Position numbers and translations under genes: made by a program
The notes under the pieces: generated by a model
Told to the model about the DNA's origin: nothing
Database searches by the model: none
The model's input: the letters and a program-made list of their open reading frames with translations, nothing else
In this document: in pieces, positions 8,792-16,749 of the stretch
Layout of the letters: every line of letters starts with the position of its first letter
Position numbering within the stretch: position 1 is the first letter of the stretch
Source of the DNA: Polaribacter atrinae
GTDB taxonomy: Bacteria; Bacteroidota; Bacteroidia; Flavobacteriales; Flavobacteriaceae
Assembly (NCBI RefSeq): GCF_038023995.1
Contig: NZ_CP150660.1
Span: 3,594,501 to 3,658,500 of the forward strand
Length of the DNA: 64,000 bases
Direction: 5' to 3'

Positions 8792-10198
8792 ATGGCAAAT
8801 ACATTATTTGACAAAGTATGGGATTCACACGTTGTTCGTCAAGTTAAAGACGGACCAGATGTGTTTTTTATAGATCGTCATTTTATCCACGAAGTTACAA
8901 GTCCCGTAGCTTTCTTAGGTTTAGAAAGTAGAGGAAACAGTGTTGTATATCCTGCGCGTACATTCGCAACAGCAGATCACAATACACCAACAATAAATCA
9001 ACATTTACCTGTAGCAGATCCTTTATCTGCAAATCAGTTAGATGCTTTAGAAAGAAATGCAAAAAAGCATGGTATTTCTCACTGGGGTTTAGGAGATCTT
9101 AATAACGGAATTGTACACGTTGTAGGTCCGGAAAACGGAATTACATTACCTGGTGCAACGATTGTTTGTGGAGATTCTCATACCTCTACGCATGGTGCTT
9201 TTGGTGCTATTGCTTTTGGTATTGGTACTTCTGAGGTAGAAATGGTATTGTCTACACAATGTATTATGCAACAAAAACCTAAAGCGATGCGTATTAACGT
9301 AAACGGAAAATTAGGTTTGGGTGTAACCCCTAAAGATGTTGCTTTATACATTATTTCTAAGCAAACAACTTCTGGAGCAACTGGATATTTTGTTGAGTAT
9401 GCAGGAGATGTTTTTGAAGATATGTCTATGGAAGGTCGTATGACTGTGTGTAACTTATCTATTGAGATGGGAGCACGTGGAGGTATGATTGCTCCAGATG
9501 CAAAAACGTTCGAATATTTAAAAGGTCGTGCTCAAACTCCTAAGGGAGCAGATTGGGATAAGGCAATGAAATATTGGGAGACTCTTTATACAGAAGAAGG
9601 AGCAGAATTTGATGTAGAATTTAATTATGATGCAGCAGATATTGAGCCAATGATTACTTACGGAACAAACCCAGGAATGGGAATGGGCGTAACAAAATCG
9701 ATTCCTACTGCAGAAAGTTTAGAAGGTGGAGTAGATACTTACAAAAAATCATTAGGTTATATGTCTTTTAACGAAGGTGATTCTATGATTGGTAAAGAAA
9801 TAGATTTTGTGTTTTTAGGTTCTTGTACAAACGGACGTATAGAAGATTTTAGAGGTTTTTGTTCTATTGTAAAAGGCAGACAAAAAGCTCCTAATGTTAC
9901 GGCTTGGTTAGTACCAGGTTCTCATAAAGTAGTAGATCAAATAAAAGCAGAAGGTTTAGATAAAATTATTACAGACGCAGGTTTTGTATTAAGAGAACCA
10001 GGATGTTCGGCTTGTTTGGCAATGAATGACGATAAAATTCCATCAGGAAAATTATCAGTTTCAACATCAAACAGAAACTTCGAAGGAAGACAAGGACCAG
10101 GGTCTAGAACCTTATTAGCATCGCCCTTAGTGGCTGCAGCATCTGCAGTTAGTGGTGTTGTTACAGATCCAAGAACAATTTTAAACGCTAACGCTTAA
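8792..10198 (+). CDS. leuC: 3-isopropylmalate dehydratase large subunit
   Basis: The large subunit of isopropylmalate isomerase, an aconitase-family enzyme of leucine biosynthesis that converts 2- to 3-isopropylmalate. The 468 residues include [15 protein letters not shown], the iron-sulfur cysteine in [11 protein letters not shown], and the PGCSACL pair that completes the 4Fe-4S ligands. It is the first gene of a leuC-leuD-leuA-leuB cluster, with 11 bases between it and leuD. The ATG start at 8792 gives the usual N-terminus ([13 protein letters not shown]). Confidence 0.97.
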   Translation: MANTLFDKVWDSHVVRQVKDGPDVFFIDRHFIHEVTSPVAFLGLESRGNSVVYPARTFATADHNTPTINQHLPVADPLSANQLDALERNAKKHGISHWGLGDLNNGIVHVVGPENGITLPGATIVCGDSHTSTHGAFGAIAFGIGTSEVEMVLSTQCIMQQKPKAMRINVNGKLGLGVTPKDVALYIISKQTTSGATGYFVEYAGDVFEDMSMEGRMTVCNLSIEMGARGGMIAPDAKTFEYLKGRAQTPKGADWDKAMKYWETLYTEEGAEFDVEFNYDAADIEPMITYGTNPGMGMGVTKSIPTAESLEGGVDTYKKSLGYMSFNEGDSMIGKEIDFVFLGSCTNGRIEDFRGFCSIVKGRQKAPNVTAWLVPGSHKVVDQIKAEGLDKIITDAGFVLREPGCSACLAMNDDKIPSGKLSVSTSNRNFEGRQGPGSRTLLASPLVAAASAVSGVVTDPRTILNANA

Positions 10199-10209
10199 TA
10201 AAGAAAACA

Positions 10210-10809
10210 ATGGCTTACGATAAATTTGAAGTACTTACAAGTACAGCATATCCTTTACCTACAGAGAATGTAGATACAGATCAAATAATTCCTGCTCGTT
10301 TCTTAAAAGCTACTGAGCGTAAAGATTTTGATATTAATTTTTTCCGTGATTGGAGATACAATGCAGACGGAACACCAAAAGCAGATTTTCCTTTAAATAA
10401 AGAAATTTATGCAGGTTCTAAAATATTAGTAGGAGGTAGAAACTTTGGTTCTGGTTCTTCTAGAGAGCACGCAGCTTGGTCTGTGTACGATTTTGGATTA
10501 CGTTGTGTAATTTCATCAGCATTTGCTGATATCTTTAAAAATAACTGTTTAAACGTAGGGGTTTTACCTGTACAAGTTTCAGCTGAATTTGCAGATACTT
10601 TGTTTGCAGCAATTATGGCAGATCCTAAAACAGAAATTAAGGTTGATTTACCAAATCAAACAGTAACGTTACTTGCTACTGGAGAGTCTGAATCTTTTGT
10701 AATTAATACTTACAAAAAAGACAATATGTTAAACGGTTTTGATGATATCGATTACTTAAAAAACATCGAAAATGAGATTACCGCTTTTGCTGAAACAAGA
10801 CCATTTTAG
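10210..10809 (+). CDS. leuD: 3-isopropylmalate dehydratase small subunit
   Basis: This 199-residue subunit forms the swivel domain that completes the isopropylmalate isomerase active site with LeuC. Diagnostic segments are NVDTDQIIPARFLK near the N-terminus and GGRNFGSGSSREHA at about residues 75-88, with the substrate-binding serine and arginine. It lies 11 bases after leuC and is almost certainly translated from the same message. The following 197-base gap to leuA carries a palindromic repeat. Confidence 0.97.
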   Translation: MAYDKFEVLTSTAYPLPTENVDTDQIIPARFLKATERKDFDINFFRDWRYNADGTPKADFPLNKEIYAGSKILVGGRNFGSGSSREHAAWSVYDFGLRCVISSAFADIFKNNCLNVGVLPVQVSAEFADTLFAAIMADPKTEIKVDLPNQTVTLLATGESESFVINTYKKDNMLNGFDDIDYLKNIENEITAFAETRPF

Positions 10810-10865
10810 ATTGTTATCATAGATAAACCTAAGAAATAATTAAATCTTTGATTACACTTTAGTTT

Positions 10866-10953
10866 TGTCTTTTCGATCAAAGGGAGAAATCACATAAAGT
10901 TTTATAATTTTGGTTTTTAACGTGATGAGATTTCTCCTAAAGTCTAAATGACA
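10866..10953. repeat. Palindromic repeat element between leuD and leuA
   Basis: An 88-base imperfect inverted repeat runs from TGTCTTTTCGATC to AAATGACA. Internal arms GGGAGAAATCAC and its near-complement GTGATGAGATTTCTCC form the stem. It resembles the palindromes of the 8171-8535 array in both ends and core, so I place it in the same family. Its position could make it a transcript-processing or attenuation point. Confidence 0.65.
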
Positions 10954-11006
10954 AGTTGATATAAATATTAAAAATGATAAATCACTTTTTTTTTACATTT
11001 GATTAA

Positions 11007-12527
11007 ATGATAGGTAGAAAGATTGAAATAATGGATACGACACTGCGTGATGGAGAACAAACATCAGGAGTGTCGTTTTCAGTTTCTGAGAAATTAACAA
11101 TAGCAAAATTATTGTTAGAAGAATTAAAAGTAGATCGTTTAGAAATTGCATCTGCAAGAGTTTCTGAAGGTGAATTACAAGCAGTTAAAAAAATAACTTC
11201 TTGGGCTTTAGAACAAAAATGTTTAAATAAAATAGAAGTATTAACCTTTGTTGATGGAGGGAAATCTATCGACTGGATGATAGATGCTGGTGCAAAAGTC
11301 CAAAATTTATTAACTAAAGGTTCTTTAAACCACTTAACCCATCAACTTAAAAAAACACCAGCACAACATTTTGCAGATATTAAAGCAAATATTGAATTGG
11401 CTGCTACGCATGATATTAAAACCAATGTGTATTTAGAAGATTGGTCTAACGGAATGCGTAATTCTAAAGAATACGTTTTTGAATATTTAGATTTTTTAAC
11501 AGCTCAAAAAACAGAACGTGTATTATTACCAGATACTTTAGGAATTTTAACACACGATGAAACTTTTAAATTTATAACAGAAGTTCGAGAAAAGTACCCA
11601 ACAACACATTTCGATTTTCATGGTCATAATGATTATGATTTGGGAGTTGCCAATGTTATGGAAGCTATAAAAGCTGGTGCAAACGGTTTGCATTTAACCA
11701 TAAATGGGATGGGAGAGCGTGCTGGAAATGCTCCAATGGCAAGTGTTATTGCTGTTATTAATGATTTTTTAAAGGATGTGAAAATCACCGTAAATGAAAA
11801 AGCATTAAATAAAGTTAGCAAGCTTGTAGAAACCTTTTCTGGATTTAGAATTCCTGTAAACAAACCTGTTGTTGGTGCAAATGTATTTACACAAACAGCC
11901 GGAATTCATGCAGATGGTGATAATAAAAACAATCTTTATTTTAATGATTTAATGCCAGAACGTTTTGGTAGAAAACGTAAATATGCATTAGGTAAAACCT
12001 CAGGGAAAGCCAATATTCAGAAAAACTTACAAGATTTAGGGCTGAGTTTAAATGATGAAGAGCTTAAGAAAGTTACCCAAAGAATTATAGAGTTAGGGGA
12101 TAAAAAAGAAGTTGTTTCTCAAGAAGATTTACCTTATATAATTTCTGATGTTTTAGATAGTGATGCTATTGAAAAGCGTGTAGTTGTAGAAAACTATGTT
12201 TTAGGTCATGCCAAAGGAATGAAACCCTCTACTACTTTACAGTTAATTGTAGAAGGTGTGCAATATGAAGCACATGCGCAAGGAGATGGACAATTTGACG
12301 CTTTTATGAATGCATTAAAAAAGCTGTATAAAACACATAGTAAGAAAGATTTACCAAAGTTGATTGATTATGCAGTAAGAATTCCTCCTGGAAGTCATTC
12401 TGATGCATTATGTGAAACAATTATTACTTGGAAATTAGAAGAAAAAGAATTTATTACTCGTGGGTTAGATTCAGATCAAACAGTATCTGCTATTAAAGCC
12501 ACAGAGAAAATGTTGAATATAATATAA
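11007..12527 (+). CDS. leuA: 2-isopropylmalate synthase family protein (LeuA; citramalate synthase possible)
   Basis: A 506-residue HMGL-like (DRE-TIM) condensing enzyme, expected to join acetyl-CoA to 2-oxoisovalerate as the committed step of leucine synthesis. The catalytic signature is IMDTTLRDGEQTSG at residues 8-21. HFDFHGHNDYDLGVAN carries the metal-binding histidines, and GMGERAGNAP follows. The C-terminal LeuA-type regulatory domain (about residues 370-506) suggests feedback control. Position between leuD and leuB argues for LeuA over (R)-citramalate synthase, although the two are hard to separate by motif. The stop codon lies inside a pentanucleotide repeat. The start is ATG 11007. 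Confidence 0.88.
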   Translation: MIGRKIEIMDTTLRDGEQTSGVSFSVSEKLTIAKLLLEELKVDRLEIASARVSEGELQAVKKITSWALEQKCLNKIEVLTFVDGGKSIDWMIDAGAKVQNLLTKGSLNHLTHQLKKTPAQHFADIKANIELAATHDIKTNVYLEDWSNGMRNSKEYVFEYLDFLTAQKTERVLLPDTLGILTHDETFKFITEVREKYPTTHFDFHGHNDYDLGVANVMEAIKAGANGLHLTINGMGERAGNAPMASVIAVINDFLKDVKITVNEKALNKVSKLVETFSGFRIPVNKPVVGANVFTQTAGIHADGDNKNNLYFNDLMPERFGRKRKYALGKTSGKANIQKNLQDLGLSLNDEELKKVTQRIIELGDKKEVVSQEDLPYIISDVLDSDAIEKRVVVENYVLGHAKGMKPSTTLQLIVEGVQYEAHAQGDGQFDAFMNALKKLYKTHSKKDLPKLIDYAVRIPPGSHSDALCETIITWKLEEKEFITRGLDSDQTVSAIKATEKMLNII

Positions 12528-12552
12528 TATAATATAATATAATACAATACAA
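12516..12552. repeat. Pentanucleotide simple repeat across the leuA stop
   Basis: Successive AATAT/ATAAT units, decaying to ATACA units, cover the last codons and stop of leuA and the bases after it. The tract is about seven units long. Slippage would add or remove five bases at a time. Confidence 0.8.
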
Positions 12553-12554
12553 TC

Positions 12555-12629
12555 TGTCATTCCGAAGGAAGTATGACTGAAGGAATCTTTTTAATTATTA
12601 AAGAGATTGCTTCGTATCTCGCAATGACA
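12555..12629. repeat. Palindromic repeat element between leuA and leuB
   Basis: This imperfect inverted repeat of about 75 bases opens TGTCATTCCGAAGGAAG and closes CTCGCAATGACA. The inner arms are AAGGAATCTTT and AAGAGATTGCTTCG. The ends match the palindromes upstream of leuC, marking a shared family. Confidence 0.7.
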
Positions 12630-12648
12630 AAAAATAAAAAATAAAACA

Positions 12649-13704
12649 ATGAAATTAAATATCGCATTATTAGCAGGAGACGGAATAGGACCTGAAGTAA
12701 TTGACCAAGCAGTAAAAGTATCTGATGCAATTGCTACCAAATTTAACCACGAAATTACTTGGAAACCAGCTTTAACAGGTGCTGCTGCAATTGATGCAGT
12801 TGGTGAACCTTATCCAGATGCAACACATGATATTTGTGTCGCTTCAGATGCTGTTTTATTTGGTGCAATTGGGCATCCTAAGTATGATAATGATCCTTCT
12901 GCAACGGTTCGTCCAGAACAGGGGTTGTTAAAAATGCGTAAGAAATTAGGTTTATTTGCCAATGTAAGACCAACCTTTACATTTCCATCTTTATTAGATA
13001 AATCTCCTTTAAAAAGAGAAAGAATAGAAGGAACTGATTTGGTTTTTTTACGTGAATTAACTGGTGGTATTTACTTTGGAGAAAAAGGTAGAAGAGATGA
13101 AGGAGAAACTGCATTTGATAACTGTGTATATACAAGAGCTGAGGTTCAAAGATTAGCTATAAAAGGTTTTGAGTTGGCTATGACTCGTGGTAAAAAATTA
13201 TGTTGTGTAGATAAAGCAAACGTTTTAGAAACATCAAGATTATGGAGAGAAACTGTACAAGCAATGGAAAAAGATTATCCAGAAGTTGAGGTTTCTTATG
13301 AATTTGTAGATGCAGTTGCAATGCGTTTGGTACAATGGCCAAATAGTTATGATGTATTAATTACAGAAAACTTATTCGGAGATATTTTAACAGATGAAGC
13401 TTCTGTAATTTCTGGTTCTATGGGATTAATGCCATCGGCTTCTGTAGGAACTGAAAATGCTTTATTTGAGCCAATACATGGTTCTTACCCACAAGCAACA
13501 GGATTAAATATTGCAAACCCAATGGCTACGGTTTTATCTGCAGCAATGATGTTTGAAAACTTTGGCTTACAAGAAGAAGGAAAAGCAATTAGAGCAGCTG
13601 TAAATAAAGCTTTAGATGCTGGTTTTGTTACTGAAGACTTAGCAGACGGAGGAAAAGCTTACGGCACTAAAGAAGTAGGAGACTGGTTAGCAGCAAATAT
13701 CTAG
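12649..13704 (+). CDS. leuB: 3-isopropylmalate dehydrogenase
   Basis: This enzyme oxidises and decarboxylates 3-isopropylmalate to 4-methyl-2-oxopentanoate, the last step specific to the leucine pathway. Its 351 residues are normal for the family. Motifs are LLAGDGIGPEVI at the N-terminus, the RELTGGIYFGEKGRR substrate loop, the catalytic Lys in CCVDKANVLETSRLWRE, and ENLFGDILTDEA with metal-binding aspartates. PIHGSYPQATGLNIANPMA is the cofactor region. It closes the leu cluster and is followed by a strong stem-loop. Confidence 0.97.
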   Translation: MKLNIALLAGDGIGPEVIDQAVKVSDAIATKFNHEITWKPALTGAAAIDAVGEPYPDATHDICVASDAVLFGAIGHPKYDNDPSATVRPEQGLLKMRKKLGLFANVRPTFTFPSLLDKSPLKRERIEGTDLVFLRELTGGIYFGEKGRRDEGETAFDNCVYTRAEVQRLAIKGFELAMTRGKKLCCVDKANVLETSRLWRETVQAMEKDYPEVEVSYEFVDAVAMRLVQWPNSYDVLITENLFGDILTDEASVISGSMGLMPSASVGTENALFEPIHGSYPQATGLNIANPMATVLSAAMMFENFGLQEEGKAIRAAVNKALDAGFVTEDLADGGKAYGTKEVGDWLAANI

Positions 13705-13728
13705 TATTTGCTAGTTTAGATATAATTA

Positions 13729-13759
13729 AAAAAAGGTTCGCAAATTGCGAACCTTTTTT
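13729..13759. terminator. Bidirectional terminator between leuB and mutS2
   Basis: Perfect 14-base arms (13729-13742, AAAAAAGGTTCGCA, and 13746-13759) surround a 3-base loop. The A-run on one side and T-run on the other allow it to end both the plus-strand leu transcript and the minus-strand mutS2 transcript. Confidence 0.9.
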
Positions 13760-13778
13760 AGTTTTTAAATGTATGTTA

Positions 13779-15992
13779 TTATTTTGTTTTTTTAGCTCTT
13801 TTTACCAATTCTAATTTATCTGTAGTTGTTTTTGTGGTAAAGAAACCATAATTAATAGTTACTTTTTTCTTGTCTATCATATCAATAGTTCCTACAGAAT
13901 TAGAGCCAATAACTTTTACACTATCATTAATTTGATAAATATATTCAGATTTCTCTTTGGCTATTTTTGCGGCCTCTATTTTCTTTTCTTTTCTAACCTC
14001 TACTACTTTTTCTAATACTTCCTTTTCTACTTTTTTAATAATCTCTTGCTGTTGTTTTTCGGCAACTTTAGCTTTTTGTTTCTGAGCTTTTGTTTTAGGT
14101 GCTAAAGGAGTTTTCATTACTTGCTTAACCTTTAGGTCTGCAACCCATTTATTAAAATTAGTATTTAATTCTTTTTTATTGTTGGTTTGAAAATATTTAT
14201 TAAGTAGCTCGTTTGTTTTTCTACCTAAAGTAAGCATCCTTTGGTTTTGGTCGTATAATTCTTGAAACCCAGATAGTTTATCTTGTACTTTTTGCTCTTT
14301 TTCTTGTAAATTATCTAGATGTTCTTGTCCTTTCGATTTTTGTTTTTCTAAATTATCAGAATGCTTTTGTAACCTATTACGCTCTTTTTGTAGTTTAGAA
14401 ATTGTTCTATCTAAACGTACTTTTTCTGTTTCTACACGCTTTTTGGCTTTGTTGATAATACTAAACGGAATTCCGTTTTTCTGAGCAACCTCAAACGTAA
14501 AAGAACTACCTGCTTGCCCCACAAATAAGCGATACAAAGGTTCTAAAGTACGCTCATCAAATTGCATATTTGCGTTGGTAACATTCTCTAATTCGTTTGC
14601 TAAAACTTTTAAGTTAGAGTAGTGGGTGGTTATAATTCCGAATGCTTTTTTATAATAAAATTCCTCTAAGAAAATTTCTGCCAAAGCCCCCCCTAATTCA
14701 GGGTCAGAACCTGTACCAAATTCATCAATTAAAAACAAGGTGTTTTCTCCACATTTACGTAAAAAGTTACGCATGTTTTTTAAACGATAACTATAGGTGC
14801 TTAATTGGTTTTCTATAGATTGATTGTCTCCAATATCTGTTAAAACTGTATCAAAAATATAAGTTTGACTGCGTTCATCAACAGGAATTAAAATTCCACT
14901 TTGCAACATAATTTGCAATAGACCAATAGTTTTTAAAGTGATACTTTTTCCACCGGCATTGGGACCAGAAATAACAATAATTTGCTGTTTTTCATTCAGT
15001 TCTATACTTTGAGAAACGGTATGTAAATCTTGTTTTTTATTTTTTCTCCATAAAATGGGATGATACGCATTTTTGAAAAATATTTTTTTCTCCCTAGAAA
15101 TTTTTGGCAAAACAGCATTCATTTCATTAGCATACTTTGCTTTTGCACCCACAACATCAATATGGATTAAAAAAGAAAGATATTCTTCTAATAAATATAC
15201 ATACGGACGAACGGTAGCTGATAATGCTCGTAAAATTTTTACAATTTCTTGCTTTTCATCATAAATTAAATTTTGATATTCTCTAGAGTACGCAAGTGTT
15301 GCTTGTGGCGCAATATAAACGATGTTACCTGATTTTGAAGAACCTAATAAACTACCAGCAACCTTTTTTCTGTGCATTGCAGAAACGGCTAAAACTCTTT
15401 GATTGTCTACAACGGTTTCTTTAATATCATCTAAATAACCAGCAGATATAGATTTAGACAAGGCACTAGAAAAACTTGCTCCAATTTTACCACGAACATT
15501 ATTTATATCTTTTCTTATTTGCCTTAAAGAATCTGAAGCGTTGTTTTTTACTTCACCAGAAATATCAATAATTTTCTTTATTTCATCATCTATAAAAGTG
15601 GTGAATTCAATTTCCTGTGAAAGTTCGAAGAAAGTTGGGAATTGCACATTAAATTTCTTAAAAAACTTAATCAATTCGTTTACAGTTAAAGAAGTAGTGG
15701 CAATTTTTAGAAAAGCATCTGTTTCTACAAAACTATTTTCTATAGCTAATCGTTTTACATTTTCTGTAATATTATCGAAACTATGGTTAGGTACTCTGTT
15801 TTCACTTTCAAAAGAAGAAACGTATTCGTTAACCAAATACAACTCTTTAAAAAGTGCTTTTTTATTAACGATAGGCTCAATTTCAGTAACTTTTTCTTTA
15901 CCTAAACCAGAGATGCAATACTCTGCAACATGCTGTAAAACTGTTGAAAATTCTAAATCTTGTAATGTCTTGGATGATATGTTATTATTCAA
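13779..15992 (-). CDS. mutS2: MutS2-family ATPase lacking a visible Smr nuclease domain
   Basis: A 737-residue MutS-family ATPase. Residues 1-300 hold the core/clamp region. Walker A (SGPNAGGKSITLK) lies near residue 340, and the Walker B/ABC signature region (LFLIDEFGTGSDPELGGALAE) near 416-436. A long coiled coil spans about 500-600. A lysine-rich linker leads to a KOW-like end (SVKVIGSNSVGTIDMIDKKKVTINYG). Classic MutS2 proteins end in an Smr endonuclease domain with an LDLHG motif, and none is visible here. It probably acts in recombination control or ribosome rescue, as proposed for MutS2. The start is 12 bases after the response-regulator stop. Confidence 0.9.
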   Translation of the reverse strand: MNNNISSKTLQDLEFSTVLQHVAEYCISGLGKEKVTEIEPIVNKKALFKELYLVNEYVSSFESENRVPNHSFDNITENVKRLAIENSFVETDAFLKIATTSLTVNELIKFFKKFNVQFPTFFELSQEIEFTTFIDDEIKKIIDISGEVKNNASDSLRQIRKDINNVRGKIGASFSSALSKSISAGYLDDIKETVVDNQRVLAVSAMHRKKVAGSLLGSSKSGNIVYIAPQATLAYSREYQNLIYDEKQEIVKILRALSATVRPYVYLLEEYLSFLIHIDVVGAKAKYANEMNAVLPKISREKKIFFKNAYHPILWRKNKKQDLHTVSQSIELNEKQQIIVISGPNAGGKSITLKTIGLLQIMLQSGILIPVDERSQTYIFDTVLTDIGDNQSIENQLSTYSYRLKNMRNFLRKCGENTLFLIDEFGTGSDPELGGALAEIFLEEFYYKKAFGIITTHYSNLKVLANELENVTNANMQFDERTLEPLYRLFVGQAGSSFTFEVAQKNGIPFSIINKAKKRVETEKVRLDRTISKLQKERNRLQKHSDNLEKQKSKGQEHLDNLQEKEQKVQDKLSGFQELYDQNQRMLTLGRKTNELLNKYFQTNNKKELNTNFNKWVADLKVKQVMKTPLAPKTKAQKQKAKVAEKQQQEIIKKVEKEVLEKVVEVRKEKKIEAAKIAKEKSEYIYQINDSVKVIGSNSVGTIDMIDKKKVTINYGFFTTKTTTDKLELVKRAKKTK

Positions 15993-16004
15993 AAAAAATC
16001 GATT

Positions 16005-16748
16005 TTATTGCGAACACAAATCTATAAATTCTTTTCGTTTGGTTTTAGAAACTGGCACTCTTTTTTTGTTCTCTAAGATAATATATCCTTCATTTTCGAA
16101 ATGACGCACTTTTTCTAGGTTTATAATATGAGATTTATGGCATTTGTAAAATAAATTATTCATCATTTTTTCGTATTTACCTATATTATAAGAGCTTACA
16201 ATTTCTGTGTTGTCTATAAGATGAATCTTGGTGTAACCATCAAAGCCTTCTATATGTATCACTTCTTTTTGTGGAATAAAAGAAACACCTTTAATGGTTG
16301 GTATAATTAATTTATTAGAGTTGGAGTTTGTCTCTGAAATAAATTTTAAAAGGTTTGCATTTTTATCGTTTTCGTGTATTAAGGAGATATTTTCTTTTGC
16401 TTTGTCCACTGCTTTTATAAGATCATCGTCATCTATTGGTTTTAAAACATAACCAATAGCACATTTCTTAAAAGCTTCTATAGCATATTCACTAAATGCG
16501 GTAACAAAAATTACTTGAAAGTTAATTTCTCTTAGTTTAGACAACAATTCAAAACCATCAATTCTAGGCATTTCTACATCTAAAAATAAAATATCTGGCT
16601 GTTGTTTTTCGATACTTACAATTGCTTCTTCTGGTTTTTGGTAGGTACCAATTATGGCTATATCTGGAAACAAATTAGCCATCTTTTTTTCCAATCCTTT
16701 AAGGTTAGAAATTTCATCATCAACTATAATGGCAGTAATTGTACTCAT
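16005..16748 (-). CDS. LytTR-family response regulator
   Basis: A 247-residue two-component response regulator. The receiver domain spans residues 1-120, with the acidic pair Asp10-Asp11, phospho-acceptor Asp57 in LFLDVEMPR, and the conserved Lys in YVLKPIDDDDL. The LytTR DNA-binding domain occupies about 150-247 (SFIPQKEVIHIEGFDGYTKIH, KCHKSHIINLEKV). It starts 1 base after the stop of the sensor kinase gene, so the two are co-transcribed and form a cognate pair. Target genes are not shown by the sequence. The envelope operon immediately upstream on the same strand is the natural suspect. Confidence 0.93.
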   Translation of the reverse strand: MSTITAIIVDDEISNLKGLEKKMANLFPDIAIIGTYQKPEEAIVSIEKQQPDILFLDVEMPRIDGFELLSKLREINFQVIFVTAFSEYAIEAFKKCAIGYVLKPIDDDDLIKAVDKAKENISLIHENDKNANLLKFISETNSNSNKLIIPTIKGVSFIPQKEVIHIEGFDGYTKIHLIDNTEIVSSYNIGKYEKMMNNLFYKCHKSHIINLEKVRHFENEGYIILENKKRVPVSKTKRKEFIDLCSQ

Positions 16749-16749
16749 T

